Assembly (NCBI RefSeq): GCF_020873915.1
Contig: NZ_JAHWGP010000005.1
Coordinates: 1-64,000, forward strand
Reading direction: 5' to 3'
DNA length: 64,000 nucleotides
From: Streptomyces sp. DH5
GTDB taxonomy: Bacteria; Actinomycetota; Actinomycetes; Streptomycetales; Streptomycetaceae
Shown: positions 20,344 to 29,392 of the stretch, piece after piece
How positions within the stretch are numbered: the stretch's first letter is position 1
How the letters are laid out: each line of letters starts with the position of its first letter
Program-made: the position numbers and the translations under genes
The notes under the pieces: model-generated
Told to the model about the DNA's origin: nothing
The model's input: the letters and a program-made list of their open reading frames with translations, nothing else
Database searches by the model: none

Positions 20344-21021
20344 GTGCCTTCCCTGTTGCTGATCGAGGACGACGACGCCATCCGCACGGCCCTGGAGCTC
20401 TCACTGACGCGCCAGGGTCACCGGGTGGCGACCGCTGCCAGCGGTGAGGACGGTCTGAAGCTGTTGCGCGAGCAGCGGCCGGATCTGATCGTGCTGGACG
20501 TGATGCTGCCCGGCATCGACGGCTTCGAGGTGTGCCGCCGCATCCGGCGCACGGACCAGTTGCCGATCATCCTGCTGACCGCGCGCAACGACGACATCGA
20601 CGTGGTGGTCGGGCTGGAGTCCGGCGCCGACGACTACGTCGTCAAACCGGTGCAGGGACGGGTGCTGGACGCCCGGATCCGGGCGGTGCTCCGGCGCGGG
20701 GAGCGGGAGTCCACCGACTCGGCGGCCTTCGGCAGCCTGGTCATCGACCGCTCGGCGATGACGGTGACGAAGAACGGCGAGGACCTCCAGCTGACGCCGA
20801 CCGAGCTGCGGCTGCTGCTGGAGCTGAGCCGGCGGCCGGGGCAGGCGCTGTCCCGGCAGCAGTTGCTGCGGCTGGTGTGGGAGCACGACTACCTGGGCGA
20901 CTCCCGCCTGGTGGACGCGTGCGTCCAGCGGCTGCGCGCCAAGGTCGAGGACGTGCCGTCGTCCCCGACCCTGATCCGTACCGTGCGCGGTGTCGGCTAC
21001 CGGCTGGACCCGCCTCAGTGA
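20344..21021 (+). CDS. afsQ1: Response regulator AfsQ1
   Basis: This 225-residue OmpR/PhoB-type regulator has a receiver domain with acidic pocket IEDDD (8-11), phosphoacceptor Asp52 in LIVLDVMLPG, the LLTARN Thr and YVVKP Lys, and a C-terminal winged helix ending VDACVQRLRAKVED and VRGVGYRLD. In S. coelicolor AfsQ1 controls antibiotic production and nitrogen and carbon metabolism in response to glutamate. GTG 20344 gives the usual start. ATG 20326 with AGGGAG upstream is a possible 6-residue extension. Its stop overlaps the afsQ2 start by four bases. Confidence 0.95.
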   Translation: MPSLLLIEDDDAIRTALELSLTRQGHRVATAASGEDGLKLLREQRPDLIVLDVMLPGIDGFEVCRRIRRTDQLPIILLTARNDDIDVVVGLESGADDYVVKPVQGRVLDARIRAVLRRGERESTDSAAFGSLVIDRSAMTVTKNGEDLQLTPTELRLLLELSRRPGQALSRQQLLRLVWEHDYLGDSRLVDACVQRLRAKVEDVPSSPTLIRTVRGVGYRLDPPQ

Positions 21022-22625
21022 CGCACGAGCACCAGGGAGGGGACCGCGACTGGTCCGCGGCGCGCAAGGGAGTCCGGTCACGGCTGCGGTTCACCAGCCT
21101 GCGGCTGCGGCTGGTGGTGGTGTTCGGGCTGGTCGCACTGACCGCCGCGGTGTCCGCGTCCGGGATCGCCTACTGGCTGAACCGCGAGTCCGTGCTGACC
21201 CGCACGCAGGACGCGGTGCTGCGCGACTTCGAACGGGAGATGCAGAACCGGGCGGGCGCGCTGCCCGAGCACCCCACGCAGGACGAACTCCAGCGCACGG
21301 CGGGGCAGATGGCGAACAGCAGTCAGCGGTTCACCGTGCTGCTGGTCGCGACGGACCCCGACGGGCGGACGGTGTACGGCGGTTCGGGCGGGCTGAACGG
21401 CTTCTCGCTGCAGGACGTACCGGTGTCGCTTCGGGACGCCGTGGCCGAGCGGCAGAAGATCACTTCGGCCAACAAGTACCCGCACCGCATGTACTGGCTG
21501 CGGACGATGGACGAGGACACGCCGTACCTGGTGGCGGGGACCCGGGTGATCGGCGGCGGGCCGACCGGCTACATGCTCAAATCGCTGGAGCCGGAGGCCA
21601 AGGACCTCAACTCGCTGGCCTGGTCGCTGGGGATCGCGACCGCGCTCGCACTGATAGGTTCCGCGCTGCTCGCGCACGCCGCCGCGACGACCGTGCTGAA
21701 GCCGGTGCAGCGGCTGGGCGTCGCCGCGCGGCGCCTCGGCGAGGGGAAGCTGGACACCCGGCTGCAGGTGTCCGGTACGGACGAACTGGCCGATCTGTCA
21801 CACACGTTCAACAAGGCGGCCGAGGCGCTGGAGAAGCGGGTGGCCGACATGGCGGCCCGGGACGAGGCGTCGCGCCGTTTCGTGGCGGACATGAGCCACG
21901 AGCTGCGGACACCGCTGACCGCGATCACGGCGGTGACGGAGGTCCTGGAGGAGGAGCTCGAGTTCGAGGGCGGCGGCATCGACCCGATGATCGAGCCCGC
22001 GGTGCGGCTCGTGGTGAGCGAGACGCGGCGGCTGAACGACCTGGTGGAGAACCTGATGGAGGTGACCCGCTTCGACGCGGGCACCGCCCGTCTGGTCCTC
22101 GACGACGTCGACGTCGCCGACCAGATCACCGCCTGCATCGACGCGCGTGCCTGGCTGGACGCGGTCGACCTGGACGCCGAGCGGGGCATCCACGCGCGGA
22201 TCGACCCGCGCCGGCTGGACGTGATCCTGGCCAACCTCATCGGCAACGCGCTCAAGCACGGGGGTTCGCCGGTGCGGGTGGCGGTGCGGGAGGAGCCCGG
22301 AGCGGACGACGAGTCCGCCGGGGACGGCGGGACGATGGTCATCGAGGTGCGCGACCACGGGCCGGGCATCCCGGAGGAGGTCCTGCCGCACGTCTTCGAC
22401 CGCTTCTACAAGGCCAGCGCCTCCCGGCCGCGTTCGGAGGGCAGCGGTCTGGGGCTGTCCATCGCGCTGGAGAACGCGCACATCCACGGCGGCGAGATCA
22501 CCGCGGCCAACTCTCCCGAGGGCGGTGCCGTGTTCACACTGCGGCTGCCCCGGGACGTGTCCGCGCGCAGTGCCGGGGACAAGACCGGTGACGCCGGGGA
22601 CGAAGGCGCCGAGGGGGACGCCTGA
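21018..22625 (+). CDS. afsQ2: Sensor histidine kinase AfsQ2
   Basis: This 535-residue kinase has a first membrane helix at about 33-55, an extracytoplasmic sensor section, a second helix at about 200-222, a HAMP domain, the H-box FVADMSHELRTPL with phosphorylated His294, and an ATPase domain with N-box NLIGNALKHGG, G1 DHGPGIP and G2 GSGLGLSIA. The sensor section contains YLVAGTRVIGGG near the membrane. It starts with the GTG that overlaps the afsQ1 stop (GTGA) and ends one base into the lipoprotein gene, so three proteins are translated as one unit. Confidence 0.95.
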   Translation: MTHEHQGGDRDWSAARKGVRSRLRFTSLRLRLVVVFGLVALTAAVSASGIAYWLNRESVLTRTQDAVLRDFEREMQNRAGALPEHPTQDELQRTAGQMANSSQRFTVLLVATDPDGRTVYGGSGGLNGFSLQDVPVSLRDAVAERQKITSANKYPHRMYWLRTMDEDTPYLVAGTRVIGGGPTGYMLKSLEPEAKDLNSLAWSLGIATALALIGSALLAHAAATTVLKPVQRLGVAARRLGEGKLDTRLQVSGTDELADLSHTFNKAAEALEKRVADMAARDEASRRFVADMSHELRTPLTAITAVTEVLEEELEFEGGGIDPMIEPAVRLVVSETRRLNDLVENLMEVTRFDAGTARLVLDDVDVADQITACIDARAWLDAVDLDAERGIHARIDPRRLDVILANLIGNALKHGGSPVRVAVREEPGADDESAGDGGTMVIEVRDHGPGIPEEVLPHVFDRFYKASASRPRSEGSGLGLSIALENAHIHGGEITAANSPEGGAVFTLRLPRDVSARSAGDKTGDAGDEGAEGDA

Positions 22626-23248
22626 TGAACGGACGACGTGGGGCCGTACGCGGCGCGCGGGGACTGCTGGCTCTGGGGGCGCTCGGCACACTGCTGGCCG
22701 GGTGCGGGATCCGGGCCACGGAGGTGCCGACCGACTTCGGCCCGGCGCCCTCGCGGGTGCGCTGCTCGCTGGCCGAGCCGGAGGGGTCGACACAGGCCGG
22801 GCGGGAACTGCCCATGCGGGTGTTCCTGTTGTGCGGATCGTCGCTGGTGGCCGTGGACCGGACGGTCCGGGTGCCGGACGGGGCCGCGGACGCGCGGCGG
22901 GTGCGGGTGGCGCAGGGGCTGCTGGACGAGCTGTCGAAGCAGCCGTCGGGCGCCGAGCGGGAGGCCGGGTACACCACCCGGGTGCGGTCCGGGACGACGG
23001 TGGCCGGTCCGCGGCCCGGCGATCCGGAGGACACCCTGCGGCTGAGCGTCGTGCCGGGGAGCCTGTCGCCCACCGGGCTGGCGCAGGTCGTGTGCACCTT
23101 CTCCGACTCGGCGGCGGCCGAGGGCGACGGCTCGGTGATCCTGGGCGGCCCGGACGAGCGCCCGCCGCGCCGCTACCGGTGCACGGACGAGGTCCGTTCG
23201 CATCCGGGCGGCGAGGAGCCCCCCTCCACGGAAGCCACCGGAAGCTGA
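22625..23248 (+). CDS. Lipoprotein of the afsQ operon
   Basis: This 207-residue protein has a signal peptide with lipobox LLAGC (lipidated Cys27). The mature portion has a GerMN/sporulation-like spacing of conserved residues (RVPDGAADARRVRVAQGLLDEL, shown in part), but I cannot assign a firm family. Its start codon overlaps the afsQ2 stop (TGATG), so it may be an accessory to the sensor at the outer face of the membrane. The corresponding S. coelicolor gene also follows afsQ2. Confidence 0.82.
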   Translation: MNGRRGAVRGARGLLALGALGTLLAGCGIRATEVPTDFGPAPSRVRCSLAEPEGSTQAGRELPMRVFLLCGSSLVAVDRTVRVPDGAADARRVRVAQGLLDELSKQPSGAEREAGYTTRVRSGTTVAGPRPGDPEDTLRLSVVPGSLSPTGLAQVVCTFSDSAAAEGDGSVILGGPDERPPRRYRCTDEVRSHPGGEEPPSTEATGS

Positions 23249-23360
23249 CCCGGGGCGTTCACCCGGACCCGCCGTCGTGCCGGGGCTGTGGTGCGGGCCT
23301 CACGTGGGGAACGGGTGACATGCCGGAACCGATCGTGCCGGACGCCGCGTCTAGGGGTTC

Positions 23361-23945
23361 GTGCAGCGTCAAGGCTTCAACGGCGGCACCGCCGCATCCC
23401 GTGTCCGTGTGACAGGAGGGCTCCTCCTGGCCGCGCATCTCGCGTTCGTCGCCTGGTACACGCTGCGCCCGCTGGACGTTCCCTGGGTGATGCCCGCCAA
23501 TCTCCGGCCGTTCGACGGCATCCGCGGCGACTTCGCGCTGGGGTGGACGACGGGGCTGCGCCGGACCGCCGAGGCGATGGCGCTGCTGGCGCCGCTGGGG
23601 GTACTGCTGCCGATGGCCGGGGGCCGGCTGGCGGTGTCCCGGCTGGGTTCGCTGATCCGCACCATGACCGCGACCGCCCTGGTCTCGCTGGCCGTCGAGC
23701 TGCTGCAGACGGTGGTGCCGGGCCGGGTGGTGGACGTCGACGCGCTGCTGCTGAACACGGCCGGCGCGGCGCTCGCGCACGCGGCCGTGGTACCGGCGGG
23801 CCGCGCCCTGCTGCGCCGCCGGGCCGCGCTCCGGCCCGCCGCCACCGCCCTCCTCCCGGAGGAGCCGGCTCAGGGGCGGACCCCGACGATTCCCAGGGTC
23901 GGCATCGCTCCGTGGAGCGACGCGTTCCCCCCGTCGTCTCCGTAA
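23361..23945 (+). CDS. VanZ-like membrane protein
   Basis: This 194-residue protein has four likely membrane helices and the VanZ family pattern: WYTLRPLD near the first helix, NLRPFDGIRGD, then AVELLQTVVPGRVVDVDALLLNTAG. VanZ proteins of this kind are linked with low-level glycopeptide resistance in enterococci, but in Streptomyces the role is unknown. GTG 23361 gives the usual N-terminus. A TCTAGG-like box close upstream hints at a leaderless or short-leader transcript. Confidence 0.8.
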   Translation: MQRQGFNGGTAASRVRVTGGLLLAAHLAFVAWYTLRPLDVPWVMPANLRPFDGIRGDFALGWTTGLRRTAEAMALLAPLGVLLPMAGGRLAVSRLGSLIRTMTATALVSLAVELLQTVVPGRVVDVDALLLNTAGAALAHAAVVPAGRALLRRRAALRPAATALLPEEPAQGRTPTIPRVGIAPWSDAFPPSSP

Positions 23946-24003
23946 CGTGGAGGGCACAGAGGCAGTCGGCAAGGATGCCTCCCCGCTGACGAAGGAGCCC
24001 GTG

Positions 24004-24207
24004 ATGAGCCGCCCCGTCCGCCCCACCAACGACCGGATGATCGGCGGAGTGTGCGCCGCGCTGGCCCGCCGATTCGGCACCTCCACGACCACGATGCGGG
24101 TGATCTTCCTGGCGTCGTGTCTGCTTCCGGGACCGCAGTTCCTGCTCTACATCGCGCTGTGGGTCCTGTTGCCCTCGGAGGACAAGGCCGCCCGCACCGC
24201 CTGGTGA
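24004..24207 (+). CDS. PspC domain protein
   Basis: This 67-residue protein has the PspC domain: NDRMIGGVCAALARRFG, followed by one hydrophobic segment (VIFLASCLLPGPQFLLYIALWVLLP). Such proteins sit at the membrane and have been linked with envelope stress responses. An AAGGAG ribosome site precedes the start; GTG 24001 is the neighbouring alternative. Confidence 0.82.
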   Translation: MSRPVRPTNDRMIGGVCAALARRFGTSTTTMRVIFLASCLLPGPQFLLYIALWVLLPSEDKAARTAW

Positions 24208-24235
24208 CACCCCGCAGCCGTCTCCCGGCGCATAC

Positions 24236-24275
24236 GCCGATGGGGCGCACCCGGATCCGGGTGCGCCCCATCGGC
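24236..24275. terminator. 40-bp palindromic bidirectional terminator
   Basis: A perfect 40-bp palindrome (20-bp arms, no loop) lies between the convergent PspC gene and secreted-protein gene. Confidence 0.75.
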
Positions 24276-24288
24276 CGTTTCCGCGGGA

Positions 24289-24636
24289 TCAGGCCCCGAG
24301 CGGGATTCCGTTGACGTTGAGGCCCTTGGTGGGCGCCTGGCCCACCGGCAGACCGCCGAGGAGGCCGGCGCCCGGCACGCCGGGGCCCGCCTTCTCGGCC
24401 ACCGGCTGTACGGCCGCCATGCCGGTGCCGGTCAGGTCCTGGCCCTTCGCCAGCGCGTCGGACGAGCCCGGCACCGCGCCGGCGACCCGCTCCGCCGGGA
24501 CGGCCTGCGTGACGGTGTCCAGCGCCTGGGCGGCGTCCGGGACGGCCGGGGCCGCGTTGGCGGCGCCCGCCCCGACGGCGGCGAAGGCGGCACCGAGAGC
24601 GGCGACACCGAGGGTCTTGGCAGCAGACTGCTTCAT
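24289..24636 (-). CDS. Small secreted protein, Ala/Gly/Pro-rich
   Basis: This 115-residue protein starts MKQSAAKTLGVAALGAAF with a signal peptide and a predicted Ala-x-Ala cleavage site near residue 29 (ANAAP). The mature domain is Ala/Gly/Val-rich and has no Cys. A GAGGA site precedes ATG 24636. No function is visible. Confidence 0.65.
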   Translation of the reverse strand: MKQSAAKTLGVAALGAAFAAVGAGAANAAPAVPDAAQALDTVTQAVPAERVAGAVPGSSDALAKGQDLTGTGMAAVQPVAEKAGPGVPGAGLLGGLPVGQAPTKGLNVNGIPLGA

Positions 24637-24776
24637 GTAAGTGCGTCCTCGAAATGGGATACGGGGATGTGAGCGGTGCTGCGACCGTAAACACACGGCA
24701 CCGCCCGCCGCAAACACCGAAATGCGGACGGACGGTGAACGTCGCTCGTGTTCACGTTCCCCGAGAACGCCCCCCC

Positions 24777-25934
24777 TCAGCCCTCCGACTCCACAGAACC
24801 GCTGGTGGACGAGGTCTGCCGAAAAAGCCATTCGGATTTCAGCTCGGCATATCCGGGCTTGATGACGTCATTGATCATGGCCAGTCGTTCATCGAAAGGA
24901 ATGAACGCTGATTTCATCGCATTGACGGAGAACCACTGCATGTCGTCGAGCGTGTAACCGAAAGCGTCGACCAGGTGCTCGAATTCCCGGCTCATGCTGG
25001 TGTGGGACATGAGCCGGTTGTCGGTGTTCACGGTGGCCCGGAAGTGCAGCCGGCGCAGCAGACCGATGGGATGCTCGGCGTAGGAGGCGGCCGCGCCGGT
25101 CTGGAGGTTGGAGCTGGGGCACAGTTCCAGCGGGATGCGCTTGTCCCGCACGTAGGCGGCGAGCCGGCCCAGCTCGACGGTGCCGTCGTCTCGGACGTGG
25201 ATGTCGTCGATGATGCGCACCCCGTGCCCGAGCCGGTCGGCGCCGCACCACTGCAGCGCCTGCCAGATGGATGGCAGGCCGAACGCCTCGCCGGCGTGGA
25301 TGGTGAAGTGGTTGTTCTCCCGCTTCAGGTACTCGAAGGCGTCCAGGTGCCGGGTGGGCGGGTAACCGGCCTCGGCGCCGGCGATGTCGAAGCCGACGAC
25401 GCCGCGGTCCCGGTAGCGGTTGGCGAGCTCGGCGATCTCCAGGGCGCGGGCGGCGTGCCGCATCGCGGTGAGCAGGGCGCCGACGCGGATGCGCCGGCCG
25501 TTCTCCCTCGCTCGACGCTCTCCCTGCCGGAAGCCCTCGTCGACCGCCTCGACGACCTCCTCGAGGGTGAGCCCGCCCTCCAGGTGCTGCTCGGGCGCGT
25601 AGCGCACCTCGGCGTAGACGACACCGTCCTCGGCGAGGTCCTCCGCGCACTCGGCGGCGACCCGCACGAGCGCGTCACGGGTCTGCATGACGCCTACGGT
25701 GTGCGAGAAGGTCTCCAGGTACCTCTCCAGGGAGCCCGAGTCGGCGGCCTGGTGGAACCAGAGGGCCAGCTTGTCGGGATCGGTCGCCGGGAGGTCGTCG
25801 TATCCGGCCTCCCGCGCCAGGTCGACGACGGTGCCGGGGCGCAGGCCGCCGTCGAGGTGGTCGTGCAGCAGAACCTTGGGCGCCCGGCGGATCTGGTCCG
25901 TCGTCGGGGTGTTCGCGATGGTCTGGCTGGTCAT
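24777..25934 (-). CDS. add: Adenosine deaminase
   Basis: This 385-residue zinc enzyme converts (deoxy)adenosine to (deoxy)inosine. The metal-binding histidines are seen in LHDHLDGG (about 23-30) and in [11 protein letters not shown]. The catalytic Glu is in the same segment, and the other Zn ligand region is [25 protein letters not shown] is the usual preceding motif. The product feeds PNP. ATG 25934 is set by the leaderless promoter and by the family N-terminus. The 3' end may share terminator function with the convergent gene before it. Confidence 0.94.
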   Translation of the reverse strand: MTSQTIANTPTTDQIRRAPKVLLHDHLDGGLRPGTVVDLAREAGYDDLPATDPDKLALWFHQAADSGSLERYLETFSHTVGVMQTRDALVRVAAECAEDLAEDGVVYAEVRYAPEQHLEGGLTLEEVVEAVDEGFRQGERRARENGRRIRVGALLTAMRHAARALEIAELANRYRDRGVVGFDIAGAEAGYPPTRHLDAFEYLKRENNHFTIHAGEAFGLPSIWQALQWCGADRLGHGVRIIDDIHVRDDGTVELGRLAAYVRDKRIPLELCPSSNLQTGAAASYAEHPIGLLRRLHFRATVNTDNRLMSHTSMSREFEHLVDAFGYTLDDMQWFSVNAMKSAFIPFDERLAMINDVIKPGYAELKSEWLFRQTSSTSGSVESEG

Positions 25935-25940
25935 GGCCGC

Positions 25941-25962
25941 ACCCTAACCGCTACGCGCGTAG
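25941..25962 (-). promoter_or_regulatory. add promoter with CTACGCGCGTAG operator
   Basis: On the minus strand CTACGCGCGTAG (25951-25962) is followed after 4 bases by the -10 box TAGGGT (25946-25941), which ends 6 bases before the add ATG. Confidence 0.75.
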
Positions 25963-26046
25963 ATCACCGGTGGGCGCGTGCGTCGATACGTAACGGTGAC
26001 CGCACGGACGGGTCGAGTACACCACCGCTTCTGAGAATGTTCTGTC

Positions 26047-26808
26047 ATGGCACAGCAAGCGACGCCGGTCCGCACGGCCCGGCTGGGGCGGGCGCTCGGC
26101 CCGGAGCCGGCGGCGGTGAGCGGGGTGGTGCTGCTGCTCCCCGGCGGCGAGGAGGTCTCCGGCCGCAGACCCTCGGCCCTGATGGCGGCCGCGTCCGTAC
26201 GGGGTCTCGGCCGCCGTCTCTCCCGCGCGGGACGTGACCGGAGCCTCGTCACCCATGTCGTGCACTACCGCTACCGGGGCTGGAACGGCAGCGAGGCCCA
26301 TCTCGCGCACGACGCCGCCTGGGCCGCCGACGAGGTCGTACGGCGCTACGGGGACGTCCCCGTCTGCCTGGCCGGCCTCGGCATGGGCGGCAGGGCCGCG
26401 CTTCGCGCGGGGGGACACGAGGCCGTCAACTCCGTGCTGGCGCTGGCCCCCTGGCTGCCGGAGGAGGACGTCGCGGCACCACCCGAACCGGTGAAACAGC
26501 TGACCGGCCGGCGCGTGCTGATCGTGCACGGCACCAACGACGCGCGGACCGACCCCGAGTTGTCGTTCCGGCTGGCGGCGCGGGCGAAGAAGGCGAACCG
26601 GGAGGTGTGCCGCTTCGAGGTCCACGCGGACGGGCACGGGCTGAGCCAGTACCGGGACGAAGTACTGGCGCTCGCCGAGGACTTCGTGATGGGGGCGCTG
26701 TTCGGGCAGGCGTTCTCGCGGCCCGTGCGGGACGCCTTGGCGGCGCCTCCGCCGCTGGGGCTGCGGATGCCGCTCGCCGCGGGGTTCGGGAAGTCGTTAC
26801 GGCGGTAG
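26047..26808 (+). CDS. Alpha/beta hydrolase-fold protein lacking the nucleophile
   Basis: This 253-residue protein has the alpha/beta hydrolase layout: GVVLLLPGG strand, a central GLGMGG elbow (110-115), LIVHGTNDARTDPE with the acid residue and HADGHGLSQY with the histidine. The elbow has Gly at 112 where the catalytic Ser of G-x-S-x-G belongs, so ordinary hydrolysis is unlikely. The third-last sense codon (26797-26799) is TTA, the only in-frame TTA I found in the window, which would make its full translation depend on the bldA tRNA. It is divergent from add. Confidence 0.75.
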   Translation: MAQQATPVRTARLGRALGPEPAAVSGVVLLLPGGEEVSGRRPSALMAAASVRGLGRRLSRAGRDRSLVTHVVHYRYRGWNGSEAHLAHDAAWAADEVVRRYGDVPVCLAGLGMGGRAALRAGGHEAVNSVLALAPWLPEEDVAAPPEPVKQLTGRRVLIVHGTNDARTDPELSFRLAARAKKANREVCRFEVHADGHGLSQYRDEVLALAEDFVMGALFGQAFSRPVRDALAAPPPLGLRMPLAAGFGKSLRR

Positions 26809-26824
26809 TCCCGCCGGGCTCGCC

Positions 26825-27787
26825 TCAGTCCGGCAGCAGGGTGCCCCGTTTGGAGAGCAGGAACCTCTTGAAGGCCGCCACCGGGGGCGTGTCCGGGTGG
26901 CCGGCCAGCCAGGCCACGCCGATCTCCCTGGCCGCCCTGGGTGCGGTGACCGTCAGCTCCACGACTCCGGGACGGGGGAAGGGGGGCGGGGGGAGGAGTG
27001 CCACGCCCAGCCCCGCCGCCACCAGACCGCGCAGGGTCTCGGCCTCCTCCCCCTCGAAGGCGACGCGGGGCTTGAAGCCGGCCTGCGCGCAGAGGTCGTC
27101 GGTGATGCGACGCAGCCCGTAACCGGGTTCCAGCGTCACGAAGTTCTCCTCGGCGGCCTCGGCCAGGCGGATGCGGCGACGCCCGGCGAGGCGGTGGTCG
27201 GCGGGGACGACCAGGCGCAGCTTCTGCTCGTCGAGGCGGCGGGCGACGAGGTCGGGGGCGTCGGGCACCGGGGAGGTCAGACACAGGTCGAGGTCTCCCG
27301 CGCGCAGGCGCTCCAGCATGGCCTCGCCGTAGTTCTGGACGAGGCTGAAGCGGATGCGCGGATGGTCGGCGCGGAACGCGTGCAGCAGGCCGGGCACGGT
27401 CTCGGCGCCCATGGTGTGCAGGAACCCGAAGGCGACCTTGCCGGTGGCGGGGTCGGCGTCGGCGCGCACGTCCTCGGCGGCCCGCTCGATCTCGGCGAGG
27501 GCGCGCTCGACCGAGGTGAGGAAGGTGCGGCCGGCGGGGGTCAGGGAGACGGTGCGGCCGTGGCGGGCGAACAGGTCGACGCCCAGGTCCTCTTCGAGGC
27601 GGACCATGGCCCGGGACAGCGTCGACTGCGGTACCTGCATCTCCTGCGCCGCGCGGGTGACGTGCTCGGTGCGGGCCACGCCGGCGAAATAGGCGAGGCG
27701 CGGGGCGAGCAGCCTCGCCATGTCTTCCGTGTCTTGTGTGTCACCGGCTTGTGACAGCCGACCCTGTGACCTCAGTTGATGCACCAT
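26825..27787 (-). CDS. LysR family transcriptional regulator
   Basis: This 320-residue protein has an N-terminal winged helix with LAPRLAYFAGVARTEHVTRAAQEM (shown in part) and VPQSTLSRAMVRLEEDLGV at about residues 28-90, followed by the two-lobed LysR effector-binding domain (about 110-310). The start ATG 27787 lies behind a CATAAT box. Frame extension into the MFS gene on the opposite strand is artefactual. Divergent arrangement with the MFS gene suggests that it controls that transporter. Confidence 0.88.
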   Translation of the reverse strand: MVHQLRSQGRLSQAGDTQDTEDMARLLAPRLAYFAGVARTEHVTRAAQEMQVPQSTLSRAMVRLEEDLGVDLFARHGRTVSLTPAGRTFLTSVERALAEIERAAEDVRADADPATGKVAFGFLHTMGAETVPGLLHAFRADHPRIRFSLVQNYGEAMLERLRAGDLDLCLTSPVPDAPDLVARRLDEQKLRLVVPADHRLAGRRRIRLAEAAEENFVTLEPGYGLRRITDDLCAQAGFKPRVAFEGEEAETLRGLVAAGLGVALLPPPPFPRPGVVELTVTAPRAAREIGVAWLAGHPDTPPVAAFKRFLLSKRGTLLPD

Positions 27788-27794
27788 GGGAACG

Positions 27795-27844
27795 ATTATG
27801 ACGATTCCGTGCATTGGACGGATGAGCGGGGGCGTCCGTAGCTT
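27795..27844. promoter_or_regulatory. Divergent leaderless promoters of the LysR and MFS genes
   Basis: For the MFS gene, TTGGAC (27814-27819) and TAGCTT (27839-27844) are separated by 19 bases, and TAGCTT ends 6 bases before ATG 27851. For the LysR gene, CATAAT (27800-27795, minus strand) ends 7 bases before ATG 27787. Confidence 0.45.
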
Positions 27845-27850
27845 CGAGGC

Positions 27851-29137
27851 ATGACTCCCGCCAGTACCGGGGCGTCCACCAGCGTGGGCGCCGTCGCAGC
27901 CGTTTCCTCCGCCGCCCTGCCTCCCGTCTCCGCGTCCCGGATGTCTCCGGGCGGGCCCGGTTACCGCCGGATGAGTCTCGCCCTGTTCCTCGCGGGTGTC
28001 GCCACCTTCGCGCTGCTCTACTCCACCCAGGCGCTGCTGCCGCTGATCTCCGGCGACTTCGCCGTGAGCGCGAGCGACGCGAGCTGGACGGTGTCCGCGG
28101 CGACGGGCGGTCTGGCGCTGTTCGTGCTGCCGATGAGCGCGCTGTCGGAGCGGTTCGGACGGCGTACGGTCATGACGGTCTCGCTGGCCGTCGCGGTGAC
28201 GGTGGGACTGCTGGTGCCGTTCGCCCCGTCGCTGGGCGCGCTGGTGGCGCTGCGGGCGGTGCAGGGCGCGGCCCTGGCCGGGCTGCCCGCGTCGGCGACC
28301 GCCTATCTGGCGGAGGAGGTCACGCCGAAGGCGCTGGTGACGGCCATCGGGCTGTTCGTGGCCGGGAACAGCGTCGGCGGGATGAGCGGCCGCGTGATCA
28401 CCGGCTGGGTGGCGCAGGAGTGGGGCTGGCGGGTCGCCGTCGGGGTGATCGGGCTGATCGCGGTGGCCTGCGCGGTGGCGTTCCGGCTGCTGCTGCCGGC
28501 GCCGCGGCACTTCCGGCCGGGCTCGCTGCGGCCGCGCGTGCTGGCGGGCACGGTCCGCCGCCATCTGGCCAACCCGCTGCTGCGGCGCCTGTTCGCGATC
28601 GGCGCGCTGTTCATGACGGTGTTCGGGGGCGTCTACACGGTCATCGGGTACCGGCTGGCGGAGGCGCCGTTCTCGTTGCCGCAGGGCGTCGTCGGGTCGG
28701 TCTTCCTGGTGTACCTGGTGGGCACGGTGTCCGCCTCGGCCACCGGGCGGCTGGTGGGGCGGCTGGGCCGCCGGGGCGCGCTGTACGCGGGCGGCGGGAC
28801 CACGGCGGTGGGTCTCGTGCTGTCGCTGGCGGGGTCGCTGCCGGTGGTGCTGCTGGGACTGGTGCTGATCACGGCGGGGTTCTTCGCGGGGCACGCGGCG
28901 GCGTCGTCGGCGGTGGGGAAGACGGCGGACGAGGGGCGTGCGCAGGCGGCGGCGCTGTACCAGTCCGCGTACTACGTCGGGTCGAGTGCGGGGAGCACGG
29001 TGGGGGCGCTGGCGTTCCACGCGGGGGGCTGGGCCGGGACGGTCGCGGTGGGGCTGGTGGCCGTGGCCGGAGTCACGGCGATCACCCTGGCCGGGACGCG
29101 GGCGGCGGCGCGGGCGGCCGTGCTCCGGCCGGCCTGA
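27851..29137 (+). CDS. MFS transporter (YnfM/Bcr-like)
   Basis: This 428-residue integral membrane protein shows about 12 helices. The motif between helices 2 and 3 reads SALSERFGRRTVM, the major facilitator motif A. Helices 4-5 carry LRAVQGAALAGLPASATAYLAEE. The family exports drugs or arabinose-like sugars; the substrate cannot be told. Expression is probably governed by the divergent LysR regulator. Confidence 0.88.
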   Translation: MTPASTGASTSVGAVAAVSSAALPPVSASRMSPGGPGYRRMSLALFLAGVATFALLYSTQALLPLISGDFAVSASDASWTVSAATGGLALFVLPMSALSERFGRRTVMTVSLAVAVTVGLLVPFAPSLGALVALRAVQGAALAGLPASATAYLAEEVTPKALVTAIGLFVAGNSVGGMSGRVITGWVAQEWGWRVAVGVIGLIAVACAVAFRLLLPAPRHFRPGSLRPRVLAGTVRRHLANPLLRRLFAIGALFMTVFGGVYTVIGYRLAEAPFSLPQGVVGSVFLVYLVGTVSASATGRLVGRLGRRGALYAGGGTTAVGLVLSLAGSLPVVLLGLVLITAGFFAGHAAASSAVGKTADEGRAQAAALYQSAYYVGSSAGSTVGALAFHAGGWAGTVAVGLVAVAGVTAITLAGTRAAARAAVLRPA

Positions 29138-29167
29138 CGTGCCTCGCCCCCGCCCCTTCCCGTCCCC

Positions 29168-29260
29168 CCGGGGCTTCGCCCCCGGAACCCCTTCCGGTCC
29201 TGAACGGGCCTCCTCCTCGAACGCCTGACAGGCCGGCTTCCAGCCCTCGTCGCGAGGGCT
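29168..29260 (+). terminator. Two hairpins after the MFS gene
   Basis: A short GC stem around GGGGCTTCGCCCC (29168-29185) and an 8-bp stem AGCCCTCG/CGAGGGCT with a 3-base loop (29242-29260) follow the MFS stop codon. The remainder up to 29392 shows nothing else clear. Confidence 0.45.
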
Positions 29261-29392
29261 ACCAGCAGCCGGGACGGTGGCCCCGGCCTGCGCTTTCGTC
29301 CTGTCGGCGGGCCGTTGTCAGTGGGCTGCGGTAGCTTCCGGAGGAGTGGGTGCGACAGCGCGCCACTGTACGCCACATGGGGTGGGTGGACG

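Noticed and set aside
26825-29020. Extension of the LysR frame into the MFS gene
   Set aside because: The extra 400 residues are His/Arg/Gln-rich antisense translation; ATG 27787 behind a promoter box gives a normal LysR protein.
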